The translations under genes and the position numbers were made by a program. A stretch of DNA of 64,000 bases from Sulfurisoma sp. (lineage in GTDB: Bacteria; Pseudomonadota; Gammaproteobacteria; Burkholderiales; Rhodocyclaceae). The stretch lies in assembly GCA_030691075.1 (NCBI GenBank), contig JAUYFI010000022.1, positions 34,063 through 98,062 on the forward strand, written 5' to 3'. The notes beneath the pieces were generated by a model. The model ran no database searches, was not told the origin of the DNA, and saw only the letters and a program-made list of their open reading frames with translations. This document shows positions 40,653 to 51,301 of this stretch, one piece after another (positions within the stretch are counted from its first letter, which is position 1; every line of letters starts with the position of its first letter).

Positions 40653-43349
40653 TCAGGCTTGTTCGAATACCATTTTCCACAGCGCGCGCACGGCCTCGAT
40701 GCGATCGGCGATCGGGGTGGCCTCGATGCGGGCAGGCAGGTTGTTCAAACGCAGCCCATGCTGCAGGCGGCGGTATTCGCGGTAGGCGTCGCGCACCTGG
40801 TCGGCGAGATCGGCGGGAATCAGCCCGGCCTCGGCGGCCATCTTCAACAGCGCGATATTGCCCTTGTTGGCGGTGAGTTCGCGGTGGGCCGCCGCGTGGC
40901 CAAGCACGAGATACTGCACCATGAATTCGACGTCGATGAGACCGCCGGGATCGTGCTTGAGATCGAAATTCTCACGCAAATGAGCCGACTTGCCGGCGTG
41001 GGCGTCATACATTTTGTGTCGCATCGCCAGCACTTCCTCGCGCAGTTTGGCAAGGTCGCGTGGCTGGCAGAGGATTTCGCAGCGGATATTTTCGAAGCCT
41101 TCGCCGATGGCGTGGTCGCCGGCCGAGTAGCGGGCGCGGGTCAGTGCCTGGTGTTCCCACACCCAGGCCGATTCGAGCTGGTACTGGCGGAAGGACGCCA
41201 GCGACACCACCATCAGGCCCGAGTCGCCGTTGGGCCGCAGCCGCAGGTCGGTCTCGAACAGCTGGCCGGCCGAGGTCTGCGACGACAGCCAGGTGTTGAG
41301 CCGCGTGGCGAGCTTGGCGTAGGTCGATGCGGCATCCGGGTCCGGATCGTCGAAGAGGAAGATCAGGTCGAGGTCGGAGGCGTAGCCGAGCTCCTTGCCG
41401 CCGAGCTTGCCGTAGCTGACGATGGCGAAGCGCGGCGCCGCGTCGGGTGCGCAGTGTTTCTTCAGCAGCTTCTTCCAGGCATGGCGGATCGCCAGGTCGA
41501 GCATGATGTCGGCAAGTTCCGACAGATGGTCGGCCAGGCGCTCGACGGTGAGCAGGCCGGCGATGTCCTGCGCCAGCAGGCGGAACACCTGGGCATGGTG
41601 CGCCTCGCGCATCAGGTCCATCTGTCGCTCGGTGTCGGGCTCGGCCGCATCGAGTTGCGCGTCGATCTGGGCGCGGAACGCCGGCCAGTCGGGCGCGACT
41701 TCGAGGATGCGGGCGTCGAGCAGCTCGTCCATCAGCACCGGGTGCTGCTTGAGATACTCGGCCGCCCAGCTCGAGCTGCCGGCGATCTTCGCCACCTGCT
41801 TCAAGGCCCGCGGGTATTGCAGCAGCAGCGCGAGGTAGGCGGCGCGGCGGCTCACCGCATCCAGCAGGTCGAGGATGCGCGACAGCGTGGCGTCGGGCGC
41901 GGGCGTGGCGGCGGCGGCCTCGATCACGCGGGGCACCAGCGCATCGAACTTGCCGCGCGTGGCTTCGGTCATCTGCTGGTAGCGGCTGCCTGAGCGGATG
42001 GCGTCGAGGCGCTCGATGGCGGCAGCCGCGTCGCGGTAGCCGCGCTGCGCCAGTTCCTCGACGCGGCTGTCGGATTCCTTTGCGTGCCAGACGTTGTCAA
42101 GCGCGTGGTTGGCCTCGCCGGCATGCGGGTCGGCGAACACCGCCTCGAAATGGCGCGAGACGTTCTGACGGTGGTCGTCGAGCTCGGTCGCCAGCGCCTC
42201 GAAGTTGGCGAAGCCCATGGCGCGGGCGACGATCTGCTGGTCTGCGGCCGACTCGGGCAGGCTGTGGGTCTGGGCGTCGTCGAGATATTGCAGGCGGTGT
42301 TCGAGCCGGCGCAGGAAATCGTAGGCGGCGGTGAGTTCGATCACGGCGTCGAAACCGAGCTGTCCGCGCTCGGCCAGCAGGCTCAGCACCTTCACCGTCG
42401 GCTTGATCTGCAGCCTCGCGTCGCGGCCGCCGCGGATCAGCTGGAACACCTGGGCGATGAATTCGATCTCGCGGATGCCGCCGGGGCCGAGCTTGATGTT
42501 GGCCGCCATGTCCTTGCGCGCCACCTCGCGGCGGATCTGCGCGTGCAGGTCGCGCATGGCATTGATGGTGCCGAAGTCGAGATACTTGCGGAAGACGAAG
42601 GGGCGGCGGATCTTCTCCAGCTCGTCGAGCCGATCTCCCGTCAGCGGCCGCGCCTTGATCCAGGCATAACGCTCCCATTCACGGCCCTGGGTGATGAAGT
42701 AGTTCTCCAGCATGTCGAAGCTGCACGCCAGCGGGCCGGAGTCGCCGTTGGGGCGCAGCCGCATGTCGACACGGAAGACCTGGCCTTCGGCCGTAATCTC
42801 GGCGATGGCGGCGATCAGCTGGCGTCCCAGGCGGGTGAAGAACTCGAAGTTGGAAATGCTCTTGGCGCCGTCGCGCGTTGCATCCGTCTGACCATCTTCC
42901 GGATAGACGAAGATCAGGTCGATGTCGGAGGAGACATTCAGCTCGCGGCCGCCGAGCTTGCCCATGCCGAGCACAATGAGCTTCTGTTCCTCGCCCTTGT
43001 CGTTCCTCGGCGTGCCGTAGCGCGCGGCGAGCGGCTCGGCGAGCGCCGCCAGCGCGGTCTCGACCGCGATCTCGGCGATGCGCGTCATTGCCTCGGTGAC
43101 TTCGCCCAGATGCGCGCGTCCGGAAAGGTCGCGCGCCGCGACGCGGGCATGGGCGCGCTGCTTGAGGCGGCGCAGCGCGGGTTTGAGGCTGTCCTCGGTC
43201 AACGATTCCGCGGCGAGCCAGCCGCGCATCTCCTCGGCGGTGAGCGCTGCGTCGATGCGCGCCGCGACCTCGGCGGCAATCTCGGGCCGCGCCGAAAACA
43301 GGCGTTCGAGATAGCGCGAACAGGCGGCGATGTCGGCGGAACAGGGCAT
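40653..43349 (-). CDS. glnE: Glutamine synthetase adenylyltransferase/adenylyl-removing enzyme
   Basis: 898 aa, full length. Two nucleotidyltransferase domains: GKLGGRELNVSSDIDLIFVY near residue 125 (adenylyl removal) and GKLGGKELGYASDLDLIFLF near residue 650 (adenylylation), with the long helical linkers between and after. Controls glutamine synthetase activity in response to PII. Divergent from yhdP across a 160-bp gap. Confidence 0.96.
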   Translation of the reverse strand: MPCSADIAACSRYLERLFSARPEIAAEVAARIDAALTAEEMRGWLAAESLTEDSLKPALRRLKQRAHARVAARDLSGRAHLGEVTEAMTRIAEIAVETALAALAEPLAARYGTPRNDKGEEQKLIVLGMGKLGGRELNVSSDIDLIFVYPEDGQTDATRDGAKSISNFEFFTRLGRQLIAAIAEITAEGQVFRVDMRLRPNGDSGPLACSFDMLENYFITQGREWERYAWIKARPLTGDRLDELEKIRRPFVFRKYLDFGTINAMRDLHAQIRREVARKDMAANIKLGPGGIREIEFIAQVFQLIRGGRDARLQIKPTVKVLSLLAERGQLGFDAVIELTAAYDFLRRLEHRLQYLDDAQTHSLPESAADQQIVARAMGFANFEALATELDDHRQNVSRHFEAVFADPHAGEANHALDNVWHAKESDSRVEELAQRGYRDAAAAIERLDAIRSGSRYQQMTEATRGKFDALVPRVIEAAAATPAPDATLSRILDLLDAVSRRAAYLALLLQYPRALKQVAKIAGSSSWAAEYLKQHPVLMDELLDARILEVAPDWPAFRAQIDAQLDAAEPDTERQMDLMREAHHAQVFRLLAQDIAGLLTVERLADHLSELADIMLDLAIRHAWKKLLKKHCAPDAAPRFAIVSYGKLGGKELGYASDLDLIFLFDDPDPDAASTYAKLATRLNTWLSSQTSAGQLFETDLRLRPNGDSGLMVVSLASFRQYQLESAWVWEHQALTRARYSAGDHAIGEGFENIRCEILCQPRDLAKLREEVLAMRHKMYDAHAGKSAHLRENFDLKHDPGGLIDVEFMVQYLVLGHAAAHRELTANKGNIALLKMAAEAGLIPADLADQVRDAYREYRRLQHGLRLNNLPARIEATPIADRIEAVRALWKMVFEQA

Positions 43350-43510
43350 TGGTTTAGAATTGGCGCAGTGCGGCTGCCATTGTATCGCGCGCTTGCAGCG
43401 CCGCTCCTGGCCGCCCGCGCCGCCCCCTCATTCCTTCCCCCCTTTTCCCTATTTCTTCCCCCATATTTTTCGCTGCCCTCCGCACCCGGCTCGCGCGTCC
43501 GCGCGCGCGG

Positions 43511-46500
43511 GTGGCCTTGCGCGTGCTCGGCTGGACCGTCGGCACGCTCTATTTCGCTTTCGCCCTGCTGGTACTGGTGCTGCGCTACGCCATCCTGCCG
43601 CAGATCGAGAGCTACCGGCCGGACATCGAACGCGCCCTTTCCACCGCCCTGCGCCAGTCGGTGGCGATTCGCCGGATCGAGGCCGGCTGGCAGGGTCTGC
43701 GGCCGAGCCTGACCCTGTCGGGCATCGAGTTGCGCGACGCGGCCAACCGCCCGGCGCTGACGCTCGACCATGTCGAGGCCGATCTCGGCTGGTCGTCGCT
43801 GCTGTATCTCGCGCCGCGCCTGCATCGCCTCGAGATCGCCTCGCCCCGCATCGATGTTCGCCGTGATCCCGCCGGCAAGCTGTTCGTCGCCGGCCTTGAA
43901 ATCGACACCCGGACTTCGGATGCGAATTTCTCCGACTGGCTGCTGGCGCAGGACCGCGTGATCGTGCGCGATGCCGCCATCACCTGGCACGATGAACTGC
44001 GCGGCGCGCCGCCGCTGGCGCTGACCCGGCTCAACTTCGACCTGCGCAACAGCGGCAATCGCCACCGCTTCGGCCTCACCGCCGAACCGCCGCGCCATCT
44101 CGCCGCCCGCATCGACCTGCGCGGCGACTTCAAGGGCAAGGACCTCGATCTGCTCGATTCGTGGAAGGGCGAGGCCTACGCCGAACTCGACTATGCCGAT
44201 CTCGCCGGCTGGCGCGCCTGGGTTGATTATCCGGTCGAGTTGTCGCAGGGCAGCGGCGCGCTGCGGCTGTGGCTGGGTTTCGCCGCCAAACGGCTGACCA
44301 GCCTCGCGGCCGACGTGCGTCTGGCCAACGTGCAGATTCGCCTGGCCAAGGACCTGCCGTTGCTCGAGCTTGACCGCGTCGAGGGCCGCTTTGCCGGCAA
44401 GCGCTTCGCCGAAGGCTACGAGGCCGAGGCGAAGCAGCTGACTTTGCAGGCTCGCTCCGGCACGCGCATCGAGCCCACCGATTTTCGTTTGCGCTGGGAT
44501 GCACCGGCGGCGAACCGCGCCGCTCGCGGCGAGTTTTCCGCCAACGGCCTCGATCTGGCGGCGCTGACCGACCTGGCGGCGCATCTGCCGCTCGATGCCA
44601 GCGTGCGGCAGAAGCTTGCGAACTGGGCGCCGCGCGGCCGCCTGCTCGACCTCGCCTCGAGCTGGAGCGGCCCGACTCACGAAGGCGGCGCCTTGCTCTC
44701 GTGGAAGGTCAAGGGACGCTTCGAGGGCCTGGGGCTGGCGGCGCAGGGCGAACTGCCGGGCTTTTCCGGCGTCAGCGGCACGGTCGCGGGCGACGAGAAG
44801 GGCGGCACGCTCGAACTGGCCAGCCGCCAGGTGGTGGTCGAAATGCCGGCGATCTTCGCCGAGCCCCGGCTTGAACTGGAAACGCTCAGCGCCAATACCG
44901 CGTGGCAGGCAGCCGACGGGCGGATCGTCGTGAATCTCAAAAAGGCCGAGTTCCAGAATCGCGACGCGGCCGGCGAACTGGTCGGCAGCTACCGCACGGC
45001 CAAGGATGGCCCGGGCGAAATCGACCTCTCCGGCAAGCTCACGCGCGCCGCCGGTGCCGCCGTGTGGCGCTACATGCCGCTGGGGGTGAACAAGGATGTG
45101 CGCGACTGGCTGCACACTTCGCTGATCGGCGGGCAGGCGTCGGAGGCGACGCTCAGGCTCAAGGGCGACCTCAAGAGCTTCCCCTTCCGCGACGGCAAGA
45201 GCGGCGTCTTCGAGATCAAGGGGCGTTTCCGCGGCGCGACGCTGAAATTCGCCGAGGGCTGGCCCGATATCCGCGGCGTCGACGGCGAGTTGCTGTTCGA
45301 GGGTGTGCGCATGCTGATCAAGGGAACCAAGGGCACCCTGCTCGGTGTCAATGTCAGCGCGGTCAGCGCGGAAATCCCCGATCTCGAAACCCACGAGGAG
45401 CAGCTCAACATTTCGGGCAAGGTAGCCGGGCCGACCACGGAATTCCTCAAGTTCATCGAGGCCAGCCCCGTGGGCGAGCGCATCGACCACTTCACGGCCC
45501 CGATGGTGGCGGTGGGCAATGGCGATCTCGACCTCAAGCTCGCCCTGCCGCTGCGGCACCTCGACCAGACTCGGGTAGATGGCCGCTACCGTTTCGCCAA
45601 CAATCGAGTGACGGTCGACGCCGACCTGCCGCCGCTCACCGACGTCAATGGCGAACTGCGCTTTACCGCCGATCGCCTGGAGGCGCGGATGGTGCGCGCC
45701 TCCATGCTCGGCGCGCCGATGACGCTGGATATCGCGACGGCCGGCCAGGGCCTGGTGACGATCAATGCCGCCGGTTCTGTCTCGGTGCGCGAGTTGCGCC
45801 AGCAGTTCGAGCATCCCGCCCTCGAGCACCTTTCCGGAGTCGCGCCGTGGAGCGGCACGGTGCGCGCGCGCAAGCACACGGTCGAGGCGCGCATCGAATC
45901 CTCGCTCAAGGGCATTGCTTCGAGCCTGCCGGCGCCCTTCAACAAAAGCGCGACCGAGGCGCGGCCGCTGGTCCTCGAGCGCCGCGCCGCGCCGGAAGTG
46001 CCGAAAGCCGGCGCCGCGCCGCGCGACCAGTTGCTGCTCAGCTATGGCGACGCGGTCAGGGGCCAGATCGTGCGTCGCCACGAGGCGAAGGGAGCGGTGG
46101 TCGAGCGCGGAGTCATCGCCATCGGCCTGCCGCCGCGGCTGCCCGAGCAGGGCCTGCTGCTGGCGGCGGAGCTCGAGACCCTGGATGTCGATTTCTGGCG
46201 GCGCCTGCTGAAGAACGGCAACGGCGGCACTGTCGTGCCGGTGAGCGAGGTTGCGCTGCATGCAGAGGAACTGTTCGTGCATGGCCGCAGCTTCAGCGAC
46301 TTCCGCGTCAATGCCACGCGCAGTAACGACACCTGGCGGGCCGAGGTGGCCGGCAATGCCTTCGCCGGCAAGCTCGACTGGAGCGGCGAGGGCGCGGGGA
46401 GATTGTCGGGCCGCATGTCGCGCGTCACCGTTCCCGAGAGCGTGACCAGCGTCGGCCCCGGCGACAGCGAGGAGCCGACCGAGCTACCGGCCATCAATCT

Positions 46501-47332
46501 CGTCATCGATCGCTTCAGCTTGCGCGGCAAGGATTTCGGCGAAGTCAAGCTCCAGGCCGAGAACCGCGAGGGCTTGTGGCACGCTCGCATGGACGTGAAG
46601 AACGAGGATGGCGCTCTCTCGGGCCAGGGGCGCTGGCGGCCGCATGTCAGCGCGCCGCTGACCCAGTTCGACTTCAAACTCGAGGCGAAGAGCGTCGAGA
46701 AGCTGCTGGCGCGCGTCGGCTATCCGCAGGCGGTGAAGCGCGGCACGGCGACGCTCGAGGGTTCGCTCAACTGGGCCGGTTCGCCGCTGACCATCGACTA
46801 TCCCTCGCTCTCCGGCAAGCTGAAACTCGACGCCGCCAACGGTCAGTTCAGCAAGCTCGAGCCCGGTGTCGGCCGCCTGATCGGCGTGCTTTCGTTGCAG
46901 TCGCTGCCGCGGCGCATCGTGCTCGACTTCCGCGATGTCTTCAGCGAGGGCTTCGCCTTCGACAGCATCAATGGCGAATCGACGGTGACGCGCGGCATTC
47001 TCGAAACGAAGGACATGGAGATCGTCGGGCCGTCGGCGCGGGTCATTCTCAACGGCAGCGTGAACCTGCCCAGCGAGACGCAGAACCTGAAGGTGCGGGT
47101 GCAGCCGGCGCTGGGCGAGACGGTGGCGCTCGGCGCGGTGCTGGCCAACCCGGCCATCGGCGCCGTTACCTGGCTGGCGCAGAAACTGTTCAAGGACCCC
47201 TTCGGCCGGGTCTTCGCTTTCGAGTACAACGTCACCGGCGGCTGGGCCGATCCCAAGGTGGAAAAAGTCGGCAGCGAAAAAGTCGGCGCTGGCGAGACGG
47301 CGAAAGAGCCGGCCAGGGCCGGCAAGCCATGA
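43511..47332 (+). CDS. YhdP family AsmA-like protein
   Basis: 1273 aa from GTG 43511 (ALRVLGWTVGTLYF). One N-terminal transmembrane helix (FAFALLVLVLRYAILP), then a very long beta-rich periplasmic region (DUF3971 type) ending in the AsmA-like C-terminal domain (KLDAANGQFSKLEPGVGRLIGVLSLQSLPRR). YhdP-type proteins are bridge-like phospholipid transporters between inner and outer membranes. The last residues, [17 protein letters not shown], come from a copy of the dispersed repeat. Adjacent to tldD as in E. coli, with one gene between. Confidence 0.9.
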   Translation: MALRVLGWTVGTLYFAFALLVLVLRYAILPQIESYRPDIERALSTALRQSVAIRRIEAGWQGLRPSLTLSGIELRDAANRPALTLDHVEADLGWSSLLYLAPRLHRLEIASPRIDVRRDPAGKLFVAGLEIDTRTSDANFSDWLLAQDRVIVRDAAITWHDELRGAPPLALTRLNFDLRNSGNRHRFGLTAEPPRHLAARIDLRGDFKGKDLDLLDSWKGEAYAELDYADLAGWRAWVDYPVELSQGSGALRLWLGFAAKRLTSLAADVRLANVQIRLAKDLPLLELDRVEGRFAGKRFAEGYEAEAKQLTLQARSGTRIEPTDFRLRWDAPAANRAARGEFSANGLDLAALTDLAAHLPLDASVRQKLANWAPRGRLLDLASSWSGPTHEGGALLSWKVKGRFEGLGLAAQGELPGFSGVSGTVAGDEKGGTLELASRQVVVEMPAIFAEPRLELETLSANTAWQAADGRIVVNLKKAEFQNRDAAGELVGSYRTAKDGPGEIDLSGKLTRAAGAAVWRYMPLGVNKDVRDWLHTSLIGGQASEATLRLKGDLKSFPFRDGKSGVFEIKGRFRGATLKFAEGWPDIRGVDGELLFEGVRMLIKGTKGTLLGVNVSAVSAEIPDLETHEEQLNISGKVAGPTTEFLKFIEASPVGERIDHFTAPMVAVGNGDLDLKLALPLRHLDQTRVDGRYRFANNRVTVDADLPPLTDVNGELRFTADRLEARMVRASMLGAPMTLDIATAGQGLVTINAAGSVSVRELRQQFEHPALEHLSGVAPWSGTVRARKHTVEARIESSLKGIASSLPAPFNKSATEARPLVLERRAAPEVPKAGAAPRDQLLLSYGDAVRGQIVRRHEAKGAVVERGVIAIGLPPRLPEQGLLLAAELETLDVDFWRRLLKNGNGGTVVPVSEVALHAEELFVHGRSFSDFRVNATRSNDTWRAEVAGNAFAGKLDWSGEGAGRLSGRMSRVTVPESVTSVGPGDSEEPTELPAINLVIDRFSLRGKDFGEVKLQAENREGLWHARMDVKNEDGALSGQGRWRPHVSAPLTQFDFKLEAKSVEKLLARVGYPQAVKRGTATLEGSLNWAGSPLTIDYPSLSGKLKLDAANGQFSKLEPGVGRLIGVLSLQSLPRRIVLDFRDVFSEGFAFDSINGESTVTRGILETKDMEIVGPSARVILNGSVNLPSETQNLKVRVQPALGETVALGAVLANPAIGAVTWLAQKLFKDPFGRVFAFEYNVTGGWADPKVEKVGSEKVGAGETAKEPARAGKP
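47277..47305 (+). repeat. Dispersed KVGAGGTA repeat, short form (yhdP 3' end)
   Basis: AAAAAGTCGGCGCTGGCGAG+ACGGCGAAAG, read as KVGAGETAK in the last 20 codons of yhdP. A partial direct duplicate GAAAAAGTCGGCAGCG lies 16 bp upstream. Confidence 0.75.
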
Positions 47333-48141
47333 AGGACCTGCGCGTCGCCGCGGTGCAGATGATCTCCGGCCCGGAGGTTTCCGCCAATCTCGCCACCGCC
47401 GCGCGGCTGATAGCCGAGGCGTCGGCGCAGGGCGCGCAACTGGTGGCCCTGCCCGAATACTTTCCGCTGATCGGCGCGACCGACGCCGACCGGCTGGCGG
47501 CGCGCGAACGTAACGGCGCGGGGCCGATCCAGGATTTCCTCGCTGAAACAGCGCAAAGGCACGGCGTCTGGCTGATCGGCGGCTCGATCCCGACCTTCGC
47601 CGTCGATCCGGCGAAGTTGCACAACACCTGCCTGGTGTTCGACGCTGCGGGCCGGCAGGTCGCGCGCTACGACAAGATCCACCTGTTCGGTTTCCAAAAT
47701 AGCGAAGAGCGTTACGACGAGGCGGCCGCCATCGAGGCCGGTGATATGCCGACGGCCTTCGACACGCCCTGGGGTCGCGTCGGCCTCGGCATCTGCTACG
47801 ACCTGCGCTTTCCCGAGCTGTTTCGCTGCCTCGGCGACATGGACTTGCTGATCCTGCCCGCTGCCTTCACCGACACCACCGGCCGCGCCCACTGGGAGCT
47901 GTTGCTGCGCGCGCGCGCCGTCGAGAATCAATGCTATGTTGTGGCAGCGGCCCAGGGCGGGCAGCACCCGAACGGCCGCGTTACCCATGGCAACAGCATG
48001 ATCGTCGATCCGTGGGGCGACATCCTGGCGCGGCTCCTCAAGGGCGAGGGCGTGGCCAGTGCCGAACTTTCCTCGACGCGGCTGGCCGAAGTGAGAACCA
48101 GCCTGCCCGCGCTGCAACACCGAACATTGAAAGCCTCCTGA
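47329..48141 (+). CDS. Carbon-nitrogen hydrolase (nitrilase superfamily, Nit1/Nit2-like)
   Basis: 270 aa, ATGA overlap with yhdP. Catalytic triad of the nitrilase fold: Glu in ALPEYFPL, Lys in RYDKIHLF and Cys in [13 protein letters not shown]. The RYDKIHLFG pattern fits the deaminated-glutathione/omega-amidase group, a metabolite-repair role, but substrate is inferred. tldD follows after 1 nt. Confidence 0.9.
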   Translation: MKDLRVAAVQMISGPEVSANLATAARLIAEASAQGAQLVALPEYFPLIGATDADRLAARERNGAGPIQDFLAETAQRHGVWLIGGSIPTFAVDPAKLHNTCLVFDAAGRQVARYDKIHLFGFQNSEERYDEAAAIEAGDMPTAFDTPWGRVGLGICYDLRFPELFRCLGDMDLLILPAAFTDTTGRAHWELLLRARAVENQCYVVAAAQGGQHPNGRVTHGNSMIVDPWGDILARLLKGEGVASAELSSTRLAEVRTSLPALQHRTLKAS

Positions 48142-48142
48142 C

Positions 48143-49591
48143 ATGACCATGGATTCCCAAGCCCTCTACCGCACCGCCGAGCAATGCCTGCTGGCGCCCT
48201 ACGACCTGTCGCCGCGCCGGCTCGAGAGCGTCTTCGGCCAGGTCTTCGGCCACCGCGTCGATTACGCCGATCTCTATTTCCAGTACGGCCGCTCCGAGGC
48301 CTGGAGCCTGGAGGAGGGCATCGTCAAGTCCGGCAGCTTCAGCATCGACCAAGGCGTCGGCGTGCGCGCCATCGCCGGCGAGAAAACCGCCTTCGCCTAT
48401 TCCGACGAGATCAGCCTGCCGGCGCTGGAATCCGCCGCCCGCGCCGTGCGCGCGATCGCCGCCAGCGGCTCGCATCGCCTCACCCCCATGCTCGGCAGGC
48501 GCAGCGTGCCGGCGCTCTATACCGCGTTTGATCCCATCGCCTCGCTCGACGACACGGCCAAGGTGCAACTGCTCGAACGCCTCGAAGGCTTCGCTCGCGC
48601 CGCCGACCCGCGCGTGGCCGAGGTCATGGCGCATATCGCCGGCTCGTGGGAGGTGGTGCTGGTGGCGCGCTCCGACGGCCACCTCGCCGCCGACGTGCGG
48701 CCGCTGGTGCGCGTCTCCATCACGGTCATCATGAAGGACGGCAACAAGCGCGAGCAGGGCTCCTCCGGCGGCGGTGGCCGCTTCGACTACGGCTATTTCA
48801 GCGACGCGGTGCTCAAGGACTACGCTGCCAAGGCCGTGCACCAGGCCAGCGTCAACCTCGCCGCCAAGCCCGCGCCGGCCGGCACCATGACGGTGGTGCT
48901 GGGCTCCGGCTGGCCCGGCATCCTGCTGCACGAGGCCATCGGCCACGGGCTGGAGGGCGACTTCAACCGCAAGGGCAGCTCGGCCTTCGCCGGGCGCATC
49001 GGCGAGCGCGTCGCCGCTCCCGGCGTCACCGTGGTCGACGACGGCACCATGCCCAACCGGCGCGGCTCGCTGTCGATCGACGACGAGGGCAACCCGACGC
49101 AGCGCACGGTGCTGATCGAGGACGGCAGGCTCAAAGGCTACCTGCAGGACAGCCTCAACGCGCGGCTGATGGGCGTCGAGCCCACCGGCAACGGTCGCCG
49201 CGAATCCTTCGCCCACCTGCCGCTGCCGCGCATGACCAACACCGTGATGCTGGCCGGCGACAAAGATCCCGCCGAGATCATCGCCTCGGTGAAGAAAGGT
49301 CTCTACGCCGTCAATTTCGGCGGTGGCCAGGTCGACATCACCAGCGGCAAGTTCGTCTTCTCCACCGCCGAGGCCTACATGATCGAGAACGGCAAGATCA
49401 CCTATCCGGTCAAGGGGGCGACGCTCATCGGCAACGGCCCCGACGTGCTGACGCGCGTGTCGATGATAGGCAACGACCTCGCGCTCGACCCCGGCGTCGG
49501 CACCTGCGGCAAGGAAGGGCAGAGCGTGCCGGTGGGGGTGGGGCAGCCGACGCTGCGGATTGATGGGCTGACGGTCGGCGGCACCGGGTAG
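48143..49591 (+). CDS. tldD: Metalloprotease TldD
   Basis: 482 aa. [19 protein letters not shown] in the N-terminal domain, the zinc motif [11 protein letters not shown] near residue 262 and the C-terminal [21 protein letters not shown]. Partner of TldE/PmbA in peptide maturation (microcin B17) and CcdA degradation; no tldE is in this window. Confidence 0.95.
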   Translation: MTMDSQALYRTAEQCLLAPYDLSPRRLESVFGQVFGHRVDYADLYFQYGRSEAWSLEEGIVKSGSFSIDQGVGVRAIAGEKTAFAYSDEISLPALESAARAVRAIAASGSHRLTPMLGRRSVPALYTAFDPIASLDDTAKVQLLERLEGFARAADPRVAEVMAHIAGSWEVVLVARSDGHLAADVRPLVRVSITVIMKDGNKREQGSSGGGGRFDYGYFSDAVLKDYAAKAVHQASVNLAAKPAPAGTMTVVLGSGWPGILLHEAIGHGLEGDFNRKGSSAFAGRIGERVAAPGVTVVDDGTMPNRRGSLSIDDEGNPTQRTVLIEDGRLKGYLQDSLNARLMGVEPTGNGRRESFAHLPLPRMTNTVMLAGDKDPAEIIASVKKGLYAVNFGGGQVDITSGKFVFSTAEAYMIENGKITYPVKGATLIGNGPDVLTRVSMIGNDLALDPGVGTCGKEGQSVPVGVGQPTLRIDGLTVGGTG

Positions 49592-49869
49592 GGATCTATC
49601 GCGGCTTCATGCCGCCGTGTCGCCATCCGCTACGGCGAGGAGAGCGTTTCTTGCTCGACCGCCTTGTAGCGCAGTTGCTTCATCAGCGCTGACTTTTTAC
49701 GGTTGATTTTGCTTTGCCGGGTCTCGCCCCGGCGGGCGAGGTACTTTCTTGCTGCGCGGCAAGAAAGTACCCAAAGAAACGCGCCCCGCTGCCCCGGCCT
49801 GCGGCTTCCCTCGCTCCGGACTATCGTGCCGGCCGGACACCCCCGGCCCGACAGCCCTCCACTCGGCGG
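49592..49869. other. Mobile-element debris downstream of tldD
   Basis: About 280 bp without an intact gene. Contains the perfect palindrome GTACTTTCTTGC-TGCGCG-GCAAGAAAGTAC (49741-49770) followed by CCAAAGAAACGCG, a repeat type I associate with insertion-sequence neighbourhoods, and a GC-rich unit around 49790-49869 that interrupts the IS91-like remnant. Confidence 0.6.
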
Positions 49870-50097
49870 GCCTGCCAGCAGCTTCGCCCGAAAGACCTTG
49901 GCCAGTGCCTTATGGTTGAACAGATAGCCGCCCTCGGCCTTGCCCCGCCGCTTGGTTCGCCATCGGTTTTGCTCGCCGTCGACCGCCGCCGCCGGCATGA
50001 CCAGATGAACATGCGGGTGGAAATCCAGCCGGCGCGTGTGCGTATGCAACACCGCCATCGCCCCGGGCGTGCCGCGCAGGCGGCGATGGCCATGGGC
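49870..50097 (-). pseudogene. IS91-family (Y2/HUH) transposase remnant
   Basis: About 75 codons of similarity: GAMAVLHTHTRRLDFHPHVHLVMPAAAVD contains the HUH (HVH) motif of Y2 transposases, followed by YLFNHKALAKVFRAKLLAG. Both the N-terminal part and the Tyr-bearing C-terminal part are missing; the 5' side ends near the IS1595 left repeat and the 3' side runs into unrelated repeat DNA. Confidence 0.8.
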
Positions 50098-50139
50098 ATC
50101 CGGATCGGAGGATCGGGATGGATGACTGCATGCCCACAC

Positions 50140-51189
50140 GGGGTATCCCTTTAGCTCCACAGATGGCAAAATTGGCCCATGGGCGCCCCAGAGCTACAAC
50201 CGATAGGTGGAACGGATTATCCAACAACTTGGGTTCAATTCCTTGACTGGTTTCACTCTGAGCAAGCATGTCGCGATTACCTGGAGAAGCTGCGGTGGGC
50301 CGATGGTTTGATCTGCCCGAAATGCGGAGCATCAAGCGAAGTCGAGCGTATCAGTCGCGGCAGATTAATTTGTCCGGCATGCCGACATCAGACCACGGTA
50401 ACGGCGGGGACTATTTTCGACAAGACACGCACTGAGCTTCGTGTCTGGTTCGCTGCCATTTGGTACATCACCAACCAGAAGCACGGAGTCAGCGCATTGG
50501 GGTTGCAGCGTGTGCTTGGGCTGGGGAGCTACGAAACCGCTTGGACAATGCTGCACAGGTTGCGACGCGCGATGGTTCGACCTGGCAGGGAATTGCTTCA
50601 CGGAGAAGTGGAAGTCGATGAGACCCACCTCGCCCTCACCGACCGGAAAACGCCAGTTTCCGCGGTCGGTCGCAAGAGCAACACCACAAAAGCGCTCGTT
50701 GTCATTGCCGTCGAAATGCTTCAACCCAAAGGGTTCGGGAGAATTCGGATTCAGCAAATTGCGAATGGCGACTATGAGCACCTGATGCCTTTTATCAAGG
50801 AGTCTGTTCGTTCGGGGGCGATTATTCACAGTGATGGGTCTGCCGCCTACAGAAAACTTGACGATGCCGGATATGGACACCGTCGCACGGTTCATCTTGG
50901 GTCGGACACGCCAGCCCATGAATCGATGCCAGGCGTTCATCGGGTCGCCGCATTGCTGCAACGCTGGATGATGGGGACTCACCATGGGGCCGTCCAACCA
51001 AGTCAATTGGACTACTACCTCGACGAATTCGTATTTCGCTTCAATCGCCGAACTTCGCGATCACGGGGACTACTGTTTTATCGCCTGCTCCAGCAGACCG
51101 TCATGACGAAGCCTGTGACTTACGGAAAAATCGTAGAAATTCCCAAAAAACCTGGAAATTGAATTCCTGTGGAGCTAAAGGGATACCCC
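50140..51189 (+). mobile_element. IS1595-family insertion sequence, complete
   Basis: 1050 bp bounded by perfect 23-bp inverted repeats (GGGGTATCCCTTTAGC... at 50140-50162 and its complement at 51167-51189) and carrying one intact transposase. No target-site duplication is visible in the flanks (GCCCACAC on the left, ATGTGTCG on the right). The left flank is IS91-like debris and the right flank a truncated brnT, which suggests a deletion or recombination at one end after insertion. Confidence 0.93.
50179..51162 (+). CDS. IS1595-family transposase
   Basis: 327 aa. N-terminal zinc ribbon (CPKCGASSEVE...CPACRHQ), a short helical stretch, then the ISXO2-like DDE domain: EVEVDETHLAL (first D), IHSDGSAAYRKL (second D) and a C-terminal RFNRRTSRSRG. 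No frameshift or stop, so probably active. Codon use is visibly less GC-biased than in the flanking genes. Confidence 0.94.
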   Translation: MGAPELQPIGGTDYPTTWVQFLDWFHSEQACRDYLEKLRWADGLICPKCGASSEVERISRGRLICPACRHQTTVTAGTIFDKTRTELRVWFAAIWYITNQKHGVSALGLQRVLGLGSYETAWTMLHRLRRAMVRPGRELLHGEVEVDETHLALTDRKTPVSAVGRKSNTTKALVVIAVEMLQPKGFGRIRIQQIANGDYEHLMPFIKESVRSGAIIHSDGSAAYRKLDDAGYGHRRTVHLGSDTPAHESMPGVHRVAALLQRWMMGTHHGAVQPSQLDYYLDEFVFRFNRRTSRSRGLLFYRLLQQTVMTKPVTYGKIVEIPKKPGN

Positions 51190-51301
51190 ATGTGTCGAAA
51201 CAGTCGCGATTTTCCACACCGAGACAGAGACCGAGACTCATATCATCTCCATGCGAAAGGCAGAACCCCATGAAATCCGCAAATTCTTCTCTTATCTCTG
51301 A
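51190..51301 (+). pseudogene. brnT: BrnT toxin remnant, C-terminal part
   Basis: An open frame running from the IS right end to TGA at 51299-51301 reads FHTETETETHIISMRKAEPHEIRKFFSYL, with the IISMRKA block typical of the C-terminus of BrnT RNase toxins. The N-terminal catalytic part is absent, so the toxin is inactive. It overlaps the brnA start by 32 nt, as expected in brnTA operons. Confidence 0.75.

Noticed and set aside
43199-46282. 1027-aa ORF antisense to yhdP and part of glnE
   Set aside because: Shadow ORF: low-complexity Arg/Gly/Ala/Gln composition, while yhdP and glnE have clear family motifs.
49630-50169. 179-aa minus-strand ORF as an intact gene
   Set aside because: Only its middle ~75 residues match an IS91-type transposase; both ends read through repeat and IS DNA.
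50132-51197. Target-site duplication around the IS1595 element
   Set aside because: The 8 bp on each side (GCCCACAC and ATGTGTCG) do not match, so no duplication is claimed.
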